Shown piece after piece: positions 12,325 through 21,852 of a stretch of 64,000 bases of DNA. Each line of letters begins with the position of its first letter. The stretch's first letter is position 1. The notes below the pieces were generated by a model. That model saw nothing but the letters and a program-made list of their open reading frames with translations. It made no database searches and was not told the DNA's origin. The stretch covers positions 310,001 to 374,000 of the forward strand of contig JAYJMM010000070.1 of the NCBI GenBank assembly GCA_037349105.1, read 5' to 3'. Origin of the DNA: Limnomonas spitsbergensis. Its lineage: Eukaryota > Chlorophyta > Chlorophyceae > Chlamydomonadales. Both the position numbers and the translations under genes were made by a program.

Positions 12325-13287
12325 CGGTACTGCCCTGAGGAACAGCCCATTTCCCTGGCAAACACCTTGGGGGCTGCAAAGGAGAGATATGCCAAAATGG
12401 GAGGATTTTTTTTTCCGGAATCGTTCGGGAAACCCGCGGGGGTCCCTATTCGCAATAAAGTTAAATCTGTCTGGCATGAGCGACCTTCGGGTTCGGAGAA
12501 TCAGAGGTTGGACCCAAGGGATAACGTCACAGGTGTGACAAATTCTTACGGTGCAGGATCTGCCAGGTGGCAACCTGTGATAACCGCCCCTTCTGGGGTT
12601 GAGAGTTCAGCCAAGGGTTCAGTGAGAGTTAAAGACGGGGGGAGCAATGACGGTGATCCTGCTTTCCAACTGCGTATCCCCGTTGTGCTCGTCCTTCCAT
12701 CTGGAGAAAAGAGGGTCTTGCCCGAGTCGTTCACGGTAGGTTCTCTTCAGGTCGCTGACCCGGTCATTCTATCAGCACTCGTGAGCTGTGCACCGGTCAT
12801 TACTGAATATTTCAAGCGCCTTCCAGGTCGTTTGTTCTACTTCCTGAACCCAGTCAACAAACCCAGTGAGTGTGTGGGGATCCTGATTCACAATCACAAG
12901 TTCCTGCCTCGAAAGGCTATGCTTGACTTCGGCTCGAACTGTTTCCTGATCACTGACGTTGAAGCGGCTCGCCTCGGTATCCCTGTTGTATCATATGATA
13001 TTGCGCTGAACACGAGCAATGGATCTAGCACGATTCTGGGGGTCACTGGACCGATCAGAGTATCGTATGGGGCTGGATCGACTGAGCTGCGCACAGATCA
13101 CTGCATGCTAGTCGTTAAAGAACCCAGCAATGCTTCATTTTCCGTTCTTTTCGGAAACCCAGATGGAGCGCAGTACAGTGCTGTGCATGATGTCGGGGCG
13201 GAATCGCTACGCTTGACCTCCATCAAGCCTCCCTTCGCCCTGTCGCTCCCGGTTGTGCTTAGGAGCCCGACCCCGATTTCTGACTGA
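12325..13287 (+). CDS. Retropepsin-like protease segment, in frame with Gag beyond a TGA
   Basis: The frame carries on from Gag without any shift after the TGA at 12322. The segment MLDFGSNCFLITDVEAARLG near 12928-12985 aligns with the retropepsin pattern of D-(S/T)-G followed by a hydrophobic stretch and (L/A)-x-x-L-G. Here the active-site triplet is D-F-G-S, which is unusual. It would cleave Gag and Pol if active. The frame ends at TGA 13285-13287. The first ATG after the stop is at 12400, so translation most likely enters from Gag. Family assignment rests on this one motif and on position. Confidence 0.6.
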   Translation, partial: RYCPEEQPISLANTLGAAKERYAKMGGFFFPESFGKPAGVPIRNKVKSVWHERPSGSENQRLDPRDNVTGVTNSYGAGSARWQPVITAPSGVESSAKGSVRVKDGGSNDGDPAFQLRIPVVLVLPSGEKRVLPESFTVGSLQVADPVILSALVSCAPVITEYFKRLPGRLFYFLNPVNKPSECVGILIHNHKFLPRKAMLDFGSNCFLITDVEAARLGIPVVSYDIALNTSNGSSTILGVTGPIRVSYGAGSTELRTDHCMLVVKEPSNASFSVLFGNPDGAQYSAVHDVGAESLRLTSIKPPFALSLPVVLRSPTPISD

Positions 13288-13831
13288 ATGTTTTGCTATT
13301 AGGATGACAGCTACGTTGCTTCCTCAGTGGCGTAGCCATTTATACATGATACCTCACTCATTGCAGTTTACCAGCCTAAATCTGTTCTTTCCCAGGCTGG
13401 GGGGGGGATGTTGCCTGCTTATCATTTCATGAGTACCACGTGCTGATACCAATGTGCTTTCGCCTTCCCAGACCCCGCAGGAGGATCTTCACTCATACAA
13501 GTGAGTACCCGGACCAGCGTAAGACAGTGTCTGCGAAACTCACGCTAAGTAGAGACCTGCCTCCTTCACGGTAAGGATCGTTCTACGCTTTGTGGTCGCT
13601 ACGCGACCAATCCAAGCTCCAAGTGAGTGGGGATTCGAGATAATAAAAAGCTTAAGATAGCATGAGCTCGTAGACAGTTCTGAGAGATTGGTCTTCCCAG
13701 TATCCCCAGTGCAAGCAAACAGGACAAGGCACGTCATTAGGACGTGCTCCGTGTCCTTTATCAGTCCTTCTCTATGAGAAGGATGTAGTAGTTCTTCCTG
13801 ATCTACCCTCCTCTATGCCTATGGCTGAGTG
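13288..13831 (+). other. Non-coding gap inside the retrotransposon
   Basis: Between the protease frame and the first accessory ORF lie about 540 bases with no convincing plus-strand frame. They contain a run of nine G at about 13400 and several stops in each frame. It could be an internal leader for a subgenomic or spliced RNA, or degraded coding sequence. Confidence 0.4.
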
Positions 13832-14425
13832 ATGGATGGTCCCTGCACTGTGCAGATGTTCCAGTCACGTGTTTCTGCCCAGCGACAGCAGTTGTCCGAG
13901 CGTACATTGCGTGCTAGGAATCGGGTCGCTGCAGCGGTCGACAGGGCGTGGGCGGAACATGGCTGGCAGCCTGACGGTTACACCGCGGAGCTCTTAGATC
14001 TCTTTGAAAGGATTTACGGCGATGCAGAGGAGGCCAAGAGAATTCTGCTGTCCACCATAGCCTCCTTAAAACGGCTACTGCAAATACCACACACCATGCT
14101 TATGGCGTTGGTAGATGGGCACGTGACCCTGCATCAGGTTGCGAAAGGGGCCCCCGTTTGCGCCGCCTTTGAGCGGGGCCCAGGCGTTATCGCCGAACCC
14201 GTTCCCCCAGCGCGCGCGCTGGAAACGCAGGAGCAAGTGGCACGCCTTGCTGCCTTCTATTCAGAGAGAAGAGCTGCCGCTGGTGCTGCGCTGGACCGGG
14301 CCCGTTCTGATTATCGCACGTGGCTCACGGGTTGGCCTGGGGTTCGCCATATGCCCGCCCCCTTCCCGCCCCAGCCATGGATTGCTGAACTGCGGGAGCT
14401 ATTGCAGAGGCCAGTCTTCGAGTAA
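13832..14425 (+). CDS. Accessory ORF 1, helical protein of unknown function
   Basis: It encodes about 197 residues from the ATG at 13832. The protein is rich in Ala, Arg, Glu and Leu and looks largely alpha-helical, with LSERTLRARNRVAAAVDRAW near the N-terminus and an ALETQEQVARLAAFYSERRA block near residue 140. No family is recognised. Its position between protease and RT is unusual, because Ty3/gypsy elements normally run straight from one to the other. Codon use looks coding. Confidence 0.5.
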   Translation: MDGPCTVQMFQSRVSAQRQQLSERTLRARNRVAAAVDRAWAEHGWQPDGYTAELLDLFERIYGDAEEAKRILLSTIASLKRLLQIPHTMLMALVDGHVTLHQVAKGAPVCAAFERGPGVIAEPVPPARALETQEQVARLAAFYSERRAAAGAALDRARSDYRTWLTGWPGVRHMPAPFPPQPWIAELRELLQRPVFE

Positions 14426-14457
14426 ATGCTCTGCTATTCCCTTTTCCCCATGCTGGC

Positions 14458-15200
14458 ATGAACGTGCCTGGGTCCGCGTGCTTTCCCCTCCAGATGGATC
14501 AGCAAGCGGGAGGAGCTGATGGAGGTCGCGGCGGCGGCCGCGAGCAGCGAGGGCGTGGCCCAGCTGGGCCCAAACCCCGTAGCATGAAGCGCCGGGCTAA
14601 CGGCGCTTATTACCGAGAGGAAAACGCCTTCCGCTTCCGAGTCAGCAGCGCCTTCGACGCCTTCTTTCCGGAGTCAGCCGCCGAGGGCCATCAGCCACCT
14701 GTAACACACCGCGGCCGTGGAGGCCGTGGACGCAGCAACAGCGGACGCGGCCAAGGTGGCCGTGATCAGCAGCAAGCCGCTGGGCCATCTGCTCCCGTCT
14801 TCGGGGGGCAGGCTGGTCAGCTGGCCGACCCCGAGCCCGTTGACCCTGCGGAAGTGGCTCGGAGGCTGGAGATGTCCCTAGACGCCTACTTGGCCGAACG
14901 GAATGATCTCCTAGGAATTCAACCAGCCGCAGCAGCAGCAGGTCCCGTGGAGTTGATGGCCGCAGAGGAGCCAGCGCGGCGCTTCAACGCCTCTAACATC
15001 CATGAAGTGGTGAACTGGATTGACCAGGATGGGTTCAAGACAGCCCGGAAGGAGCTCGACCGGGACCCGCGATCCACTGCCTAGAGGGACAGGATCGAAG
15101 AGCTAGTCGTCGATTCCGGCATCCACGTTGATGACCAGGACCTCTGTCGAGCCTACTGCAGGGCTGCGATGGACCTAGACGCAAATGGGAATCCTAACCC
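14458..15200 (+). CDS. Accessory ORF 2, RGG-rich protein with an internal TAG
   Basis: The ATG at 14458 opens 208 codons with two Arg/Gly-rich blocks (GGRGGGREQRGRG and RGRGGRGRSNSGRGQGG), a signature of RNA-binding tails. A KRRANGAYYREENAFRFRVS segment lies between them. A TAG at 15082-15084 interrupts, but the same frame stays open for 38 more codons (RDRIEELVVDSGIHVDD...) to a TGA near 15203. It may be a nucleocapsid-like accessory chain; this is inference from composition only. Confidence 0.5.
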
Positions 15201-15210
15201 GTGAAGGTGT

Positions 15211-18200
15211 GTGCGGCGCAGGGATTGGGGGCTGACTAAGCAAGTTCTCAGGATGTTCCCCATTCCCCGCGTTGCCCCCCCGATCGTGGCTCAGCCGAGG
15301 TTGCACCAGCTAGGTAGCACCCCTCTCCTGCGTGCACTACGCATGCAGCGCCTGCGGCTTTGGCGCTCTCGTCTGAACCTAGTCAAGGCAGGCCTCAGGG
15401 ACAGGAGGTTGAAGCGCAAGGCAGACAGAGTCAGGGAGGCTTCAGAGCTAGCAGTGCGAGCTGTGGTGAACGCTTGCAAACGGGATGAGAGGGTAGCACA
15501 AAGCCGGATGAGGCTGGCTCACTGTAAGAAAGTGCGCTGCAACGTGTGTCTACCTGTCTCTCGTGCCTTCACTGGCTTCGGCCGAATTGCGCTCGTAATA
15601 GTGCTCACCCTGTTCCTAGTGGTGGGATCAGTCTGGGCCACTCCAGGCCTGACAGCTATGCCCACCCTGGCCCAAGAGGCTATCTTCTCCCGCCTCCCAT
15701 GTGAGCCGCTACATGATGGGCAGCCCTGGGCCGCTTACCAGGATGATGCCAGCGCCTACCCAGATCCGTTTATAGAACCATACCTGCAGCCAGCCCTGGG
15801 AATGGGCGATGTCCCGCTGGTAGAGTCGTGGACGTTAGATAGTCTGACACCTGACAGTCCTGCTGACCCCATTGAGCCTGGACGACAGCACAAGACTAAG
15901 GACGGCTGGACCATGGGGGATCACCCAGATATGACTGTGAGTGACCGGGAGGGATTCTTGGCTGAGTTGGGTGGGGCCATCAAGGCTGCTAGTGCTTACG
16001 AATTAGCGGATCTGACTGGGTATTGCGGGCGGGTGCCAGATTTCACTATTGGGCCACCCGGGGTCCCAGTTGTCGTACCCCCTAGCGCAATTGCCAGGAA
16101 AAGCCGGCGCCGCTCCCCGTTGGAGACAGATGTCATGAATGAGCACATGGAGCCTCTGTTGGCTGCAGGATTTATTGTACCCTGCCCCTATGCCTCACTA
16201 ACGCACGAAGCTGTAATTGCAGCCAAGAAAGATCCAGCCACTGGGGCCTGGACGGACAAACGTTGCTGTATCAATTACGGTAAGGCCGCTGGTGGCATCA
16301 ACGCCTATACCCCACCTGACCCGTACCCGCTTCCCTTGCCTGAGGAGTTGTTCGCCCAGACAGCGGGCAGCAAGTTCTTTTCTGTCTGTGATATGAAGTC
16401 TGGATTCGGGCAAACCAAGCTTGACATTAACTGTCAGCACCAGACTGCGTTCTGGTGGAACCGCATGCTTTGGCAAACGAAAAGGAACACGTTTGGGCTG
16501 TCTAACATGCCTGCTTACTTCCAACGTGTCATGACTACCACCATCACGGACGCCGGCCTGTCCAATTGTTGTTGCTGCTTTATTGACGATGTCCTTATCT
16601 TTACCAAGGACCTTGCCTCGCACAAGGTGGCAGTAGCTGCCCTGCTTGCTGCATTACAGGCAGTTGGGCTCAAGGTGCACCCTGGCAAGTGCAAGTTCTG
16701 TTTTGACTCAGTTGAGTATCTTGGGCACATGATAGGGTCTGCGGGAATTAGCCCCAGTGAGACAAAGGTCACGGCTATCAGGGCCCTCCCCACCCCCACC
16801 TCTGTGCATGAGTTGCGGAGGGTGATTGGGTTTGCCAATTACTACAGATGCTATGTACCCAAGTTTTCTGACCTTGCCAGCCCCCTCAATGAGCTGCTCA
16901 GAAAAGGCGTCCCGTGGGACTGGACCCCGGAGAGGGACGCGGCATGGAACGCTCTCAAGGACGCCCTGTGCTTGCCTGGTAATGCACTGCGAAACCCCGA
17001 CATTGACCGAAGGTATATCTTGCATACCGACTGGTCACAGAAAGGTATGTCTGCAATCCTGGGGCAGATGGATGATAATGGGCAGGAATTCCTGGTGGCC
17101 TGCGTCAGCCGTACGTGCAACGTCCATGAGGCCAACTATGGGTCTTATAAAGGGGAGATGCTCGCCGCGGTCTGGGGAGTAAGGGCCTTTAGGTTCTACC
17201 TGCTAGGTGCCAGGCTTCCTTTCTTAATGATCAGCGATCACAAAGGCCTGTCCTGGCTTATGTCCAATAGGGAGCTAGAGGGGCAGTATGCCAGATGGTC
17301 TGTCATGCTCAGCCCGTTCTCCTTTGAACTAGAGTATAAACCTGGGGTGAAACACATTGTTGCAGATGTCCCCAGCCGGTTCCCTGTTCCCTCTTCCGCC
17401 GATACCACTGGCACGAGAGAAACCCACTTTGGCAGTGACTGGCCGGCGCAGCTAAATGAGGATTACTGCAAGAAAGCGAAAGACGATGGGCCGCATGCCT
17501 TTTCACTGATGGCTGCCTGCTTCTCAAGAACGCCGCAGGTACCAATGACGTGGTCCATGTCAGCCATGGCTCAGTCGCTTGGGCACGTGGCAGAGGCCCC
17601 TGACTTCCACCCAGTCCCTGACGTTGTCTCCATCCCTCGACCCAGAGTGTGGCCAGGAATAGATATCGAAATCACCCTCTCTGAGCCTATACTGTTTGGT
17701 CCTTCCCTGACTTCTCGCATTCAATGTCTGGCCGATCAACTAGCTGAGGCGCCACCTGTCAGTTATCACGCTGGTACGTGTGACCCCGTAGGAGCCCATG
17801 CAGTGTTACAGTCGTTTGATGCAGAGATTGCTGGACTGCACTGTTTGGCCACCAATTGTTCAATCTATGATTCCTTGTGTTTGACCCGTCAACAGGCTGC
17901 CCTGCGCACATTAGCTGCTACGCAAGTGGAAGCTTGCCTCCTGCGGCTGCGCCGTACACCGGCGGCTGTTCCCCGGCAACTTGTCGTGGGTACTAGCTCC
18001 ACAGGCGATTTCAACCAGTCCATTGATTCTACCCCTGTTCATGAGCTGGACCTTGCTGTTGCACTGCGTGATGGAATATCCCTCATAGAGCTGTTTGGCG
18101 GCATGGCCAGTGGCCTGGATTGTGTCATGCGCAATGGCATTCGAGTGAACCGTTACTTCTTCTGTGACACATGCACCTCTGCAAGGACGGTGGCACTGTA

Positions 18201-18345
18201 CCGAATGCAGCAATTGTCTAAAGACCACCCATTGTTGTTTCCCGAGGAGTCTTACGCAGATGCGTTCTCGGTGCTGCCCCAGGACGTGTATGACATCTCT
18301 GAAGCCCACCTGATAAACGCTGGTGCACTAACTAAATGGCACCCA
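15211..18345 (+). CDS. Pol: reverse transcriptase and RNase H, running into a methyltransferase domain
   Basis: This frame is open from 15211 without an early ATG (the first is at 15253). Residues near 125-142 form a hydrophobic segment (IALVIVLTLFLVVGSVWA), odd for a Pol protein. The RT core follows: VCDMKSGFGQTKL, the template-grip motif FGLSNMPAYFQRVM, and the catalytic FIDDVLIFT near 16579-16605 (FIDD in place of YxDD). The RT connection (RRVIGFANYYRCYVPKFSDL) leads to RNase H, with the catalytic Asp in LHTDWSQKG near 17021, the Glu in YKGEMLAAVW, and SDHKGLSWL. A tether of about 250 residues then leads to motif I of a cytosine methyltransferase. A frameshift at about 18330-18345 moves the rest of Pol to the next frame. 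Confidence 0.85.
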
Positions 18346-19090
18346 ATGGATGTTGATTGCAGGATTCATGTGCAACGACCTGTCCTCGGCAGGCAAACGA
18401 ACTGGGTTGAAGGGTTAACACAGTTCCACCTACTTTCCCTTGCTCAGAATCCTGGGGACCTTGCAGACCATGCAGCAGAACACTGCCCTGCCTTTGTATC
18501 TGATTGAAAATGTGGCGGTACAACATGCCATTGCCGCATCCGCTGCCATGCGTGACAGCTTTGTAGAGTTGAGAGAGCGCCTAGGTGACCCAGTCACCAT
18601 TGATGCGGCACAGTTTGGAAGCTGTGCACACGGGTTACGTAACTTCTGGTCCAACTGGTGTGACCCCTTGGCACTGCAGGTGGTCTTGTCTTCATTCGTG
18701 AGAGATGACACGAAGACAGCGGTCTCCCTGTTAGAACGGGGCCGTTCTACGCAAATATGTTCGCAGGTCAACCGACCGCCTTACTACCAAGCGAATGTAA
18801 TCGGATTACCACTCATTGTGTTCCCCACCTTCCTTGCCCGACAACACTCGTGGGCTTACAGTGCACTTGGGGCGCTCGGTCCTGCTGGTCAGGGACTGGT
18901 AATCGACAGTGACCGCGGCCTATCTGACCTCACTATTTTGGAGAGAGAGTGATGCATGGGTTACATGGATAATTGCACTGCTGCGCCAGGTATTTCTTTT
19001 GCCGCCAGACACAACCTGACTGGCAGTGCATTTGACGCAAACGCGGTGAGTCACTTGATAGCGACTAGTCTTGCCATTCGTCTCACCTGT
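18062..19090 (+). CDS. DNMT3-like cytosine-5 methyltransferase domain within Pol
   Basis: The domain lies between RNase H and integrase. Motif I is SLIELFGGMASGLDCV (about 18078-18125), corresponding to the SAM-binding D/E-L-F-x-G-x-x-x-G. After a shift into the next frame comes motif IV, LIAGFMCNDLSSAGK (18353-18397), holding the candidate catalytic Cys; the usual Pro before it is Met. A TAA follows at 18416. Motif VI is LYLIENV (Glu-Asn-Val at 18506-18514). A motif VIII-like TIDAAQFGSCAHGLRNFWSN resembles the DNMT3 pattern of R-x-R-Y-F-W-G-N. After another in-frame TGA (18950) a motif X-like AARHNLTGSAFDANAVSHL ends the fold. If translated, it would methylate DNA at C5; the shift and stops make activity of this copy doubtful. 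Confidence 0.75.
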
Positions 19091-20191
19091 GACCGTGGGC
19101 CCAATTCTTTCACGACTTCGGTTGACGCCATGCCTGGTCCTGAGCTGGGGGGGGGAAGCAATCAGGAGCATCAGGAATTGCATGACAGGATTTGTGCAGG
19201 ATCCTTCCTGATTTTTCAGTCAGCCCAGGCCCTGGCAGCCAAGAATGAGGAGCTGAGTAACTGCCCTGACCCCCTGAACCATCTAGATGTCTGGTTGGAC
19301 TCCGCTGTCATGCAGTATTTGCAGCACCCTGACCCAGACTGTCTAGATCAGAGCACGGCCACAGAACGCCGCAGGATCTTGAGACGATCATCGCATTTTG
19401 AGTGGACTGTCAATCAACAGTTGCACAGGCGCATGCCTGGGGGGGGGCTAAAACGTGTACCATCCCCAGAAGAACGCATTCCGCTTGTAAACCGCATGCA
19501 CACTGAGAATGGGCACTTTGGCAGACGCCGTGCAACGGCCTTAGTCACCCTGACGCATTGGTGGGAGGGCCTATGGAACGATTGCAAATTCGTGGTGCAA
19601 ACCTGCGCAGCCTGTGATTTCACCAAGGCCGCGTTCAATCAGCAGCAGGCCGTGCTCAACCCCCTACCAATTAAAGGCATGATGTACCGTTGGCACCTAG
19701 ACTTGTCTGGCCCATACGCTGTGTCCAACCAGGGGAACAAGTACGTCATGGTCGCTATCGAGAGCTACTCTGAATGGGTGGAGGTGTTCCCAATGAAGGA
19801 CAAGTCGTCAGCCGAGGTAGCTTACCACTTCTTGCATGGCATTCTGGCCAGGTATGGTGTCTGTGCTGAGGTAGTCACTGACGGAGGAGGTGAATTTCAG
19901 GGTGAAATGGATGAACTGTTGGTCAGAGCCTTAATAGATCTCAGGGTCACCACCCCTCATCACCCGCAAGCTAATGGGGCCGCTGAACGGCTAGTGCAGA
20001 CGGTCAAAACTGCATTGTTTCGTCACATGCATGAGGATGAGGCAAATATTAAGTCCTGGGACACATACCTGCCATGGGTTGCCCTGGGCTACCGTGTGAC
20101 GAAGCATCAAAGCACGAACATGAGCCCGTACCAGCTGCTGTTTGCATGCGACCCTATCATTCCCCCTGATGTGATGGAACGAATGCCTTGA
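18956..20191 (+). CDS. Pol: integrase, HHCC and DDE core
   Basis: This frame continues from the methyltransferase after TGA 18950-18952. The HHCC zinc domain is visible as HTENGHFG...CAAC (19498-19617). The catalytic triad follows as D in WHLDLSGPY (about 19700), D in VVTDGGGEF (about 19883) and E in HHPQANGAAERLVQTVK (about 19985). This is the DDE recombinase that joins cDNA to the chromosome. It argues against a DIRS-type element, which would use a tyrosine recombinase. The frame meets a TGA at 20189-20191, yet the next codons continue the integrase C-terminus in the same frame. Confidence 0.9.
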   Translation: MGYMDNCTAAPGISFAARHNLTGSAFDANAVSHLIATSLAIRLTCDRGPNSFTTSVDAMPGPELGGGSNQEHQELHDRICAGSFLIFQSAQALAAKNEELSNCPDPLNHLDVWLDSAVMQYLQHPDPDCLDQSTATERRRILRRSSHFEWTVNQQLHRRMPGGGLKRVPSPEERIPLVNRMHTENGHFGRRRATALVTLTHWWEGLWNDCKFVVQTCAACDFTKAAFNQQQAVLNPLPIKGMMYRWHLDLSGPYAVSNQGNKYVMVAIESYSEWVEVFPMKDKSSAEVAYHFLHGILARYGVCAEVVTDGGGEFQGEMDELLVRALIDLRVTTPHHPQANGAAERLVQTVKTALFRHMHEDEANIKSWDTYLPWVALGYRVTKHQSTNMSPYQLLFACDPIIPPDVMERMP

Positions 20192-20887
20192 TTGGTTGAC
20201 ACGTTTTTGGATGAAGACGTTGCAGCTGAGCACGTGCTGCAGCGAGCCAAGATCATGGCTGAGGACTCTGCAATGGCTGGGCAAAATTTGTTAGTTGCCC
20301 AGCATCGCGACACACTAAGGTATGCCAAGCTACGGAGTGGAGCATACCTGCCAAGGATTGTCACGTTCCAGGTGGGGCAGTTTGTGTACGTCCGCAGCGA
20401 GGACAGATTGCATCATACTGCCAGGCCTGTAGTGCTACGAGTACATGATGTACGCCCAAGTGGGGTTTTGGTGCTGGTTGGCAGGGATGGTCGTACCATA
20501 TCAGAGAATGTTCTCAATTGCGCCCCTTGTCACTTGCCGATTGAAGAGATGAGAGGGCCGCCTTTGCAATACTTGCGCCCTTCCTTAGATACGCCGTGCG
20601 AGGTGTGCCTGTTGCCAGACGTTGACAGGCTGCTTGTCCTTTGTGATTCATGTAACCGAGGTTGTCATACTTACTGCATGAATCCACCTTTGAGCAGGGT
20701 TCCGAAGGGCAGCTGGGTCTGCGAACAGTGCAAGGCACTTGGTGCTGGCACCCCAGCTCTACTGACGTTAAGGGAACAGGCTATGACCGAGGGGAAACCC
20801 AGAGCCAAAAGGTATCGCTCAAGCCACAGCAAGTCAGCTCATCACCACCGCTGCCAGCGCCATGGTCGCAAGCTGCACCTTGGCTGA
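20192..20887 (+). CDS. Integrase C-terminal domain followed by a PHD finger
   Basis: In the same frame as the integrase and separated from it only by a TGA. The first part (AGQNLLVAQHRDTLRYA, then FQVGQFVYVRS...VLRVHDVRPSGVLVL) is the SH3-like integrase C-terminus of Ty3/gypsy elements. A C4HC3 PHD finger runs from 20597 to 20731: CEVC, CDSC, HTYC and CEQC, with the usual Trp two residues before the seventh ligand. PHD fingers typically read histone H3 tails, so it could guide integration to marked chromatin; that role is inference. The remainder turns basic (GKPRAKRYRSSHSKSAHHH) and ends at a TGA. Confidence 0.8.
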   Translation: MVDTFLDEDVAAEHVLQRAKIMAEDSAMAGQNLLVAQHRDTLRYAKLRSGAYLPRIVTFQVGQFVYVRSEDRLHHTARPVVLRVHDVRPSGVLVLVGRDGRTISENVLNCAPCHLPIEEMRGPPLQYLRPSLDTPCEVCLLPDVDRLLVLCDSCNRGCHTYCMNPPLSRVPKGSWVCEQCKALGAGTPALLTLREQAMTEGKPRAKRYRSSHSKSAHHHRCQRHGRKLHLG

Positions 20888-21852
20888 ACCCTGCGCCGCG
20901 GCCGGTCCTACGGCCGCGGCCTCCCTCAGAACCACGAGCATCGTCAGCAGTTCCGTCATCGGGCCGGACCAGCCAGCAACTCCATATTGCACAGGCTTGC
21001 GAACCGCCATCATCCCCGCGGGTGATGGTAAGGCCGCCAGAGGATCACACGTCCTACCCGGACGGTGAATCTTCTCAGTCAGCGGCACCCGCCACGACCA
21101 CCGTTCCACTGAGACCACCGAGTGGCCAGCCAGCAGCCCGGGTAAGCCGTCTTCCGTTGCGGTTGCAAACCCATCTCACGACGGTACCTGATCAATGCTC
21201 ACCCGCGTTGTTTCTCGACTGGACCACTAAAGACGGTGTCCGCAGTGGATCGATGTGGCTGATGCCAGGATTATGGGCGGGACGAGACGCTGCAGTCGAG
21301 TTAATCATTACTGAGTTAAACCGTGATCCAAGAACCGCGCTGCTAGAGTGGTTGCCATTATCTGTCATTGAATGTGATGTGATGTGCGCCGCTGTTGATT
21401 TCAGTCTCTCTCCTAGCGTCGTGCTTATGTGTTCTGAGCCCCGTGTTTCTGTTGCCATGCTGGAGAACCGATGGCCAGGTGTCATCACCAACTGCAACGA
21501 CCCCGCGGGCAGGACGGATTATCACTTGGACCCCATGCAGCCCGCCTCGTATCGGTTTCTGAGGAAGCATCACGGTCTCCACGTCATCATTGTCCACCCA
21601 GCGGCAGCACTTGAGGACATTGTGCTCGCTGTCGCAGTACATGCAGTCCCACACGTGGTCTGCTGTTTGGTAGCGGTTAGTTTTCTGAGGTGTTCTCCAG
21701 CAAGATTTGAGTGGCTCTGGCAACTACAGTTGCAGGGGAGGATGGCCATTAAGGCGGTGTCTGGAGGGTATGGGGAAGGAAGTGGGGCTAGGCCTAGGGT
21801 GTGGATTCTGGTCTTTGCGTCACGGGAGGTCATGGGGCGCATGCTGCGATAG
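20810..21852 (+). CDS. Pro-rich linker and C-terminal domain, possibly a degenerate N6-adenine methyltransferase
   Basis: The frame beginning upstream at 20662 becomes convincing from about 20810, overlapping the end of the PHD frame, so one more frameshift is implied. About 120 residues are rich in Pro, Ser and Arg. The final 220 residues look globular: HLDPMQPASYRFLRK, then VIIVHPAAALEDIVLAVAV, then VVCCLVAVSFLRCSPARFEW. This spacing recalls DNA adenine methyltransferases, in which a (D/N)-P-P-(Y/F) motif is followed by a hydrophobic strand and a P-x-S-F-L-like segment. Here the motif reads H-P-A-A, so catalysis is unlikely. The assignment is tentative. The ORF ends at TAG 21850-21852. Confidence 0.4.

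Noticed and set aside
12322..20191. A variant genetic code in which TGA, TAA or TAG is sense
   Set aside because: All three stop codons interrupt retroelement frames, but the NRPS-like and U-box genes have none inside their exons and end at TGA. Readthrough or decay is simpler.
20862..21118. Overlapping ORFs on both strands near the Pol end
   Set aside because: GC-rich shadows of the Pro/Arg-rich linker, without motifs.
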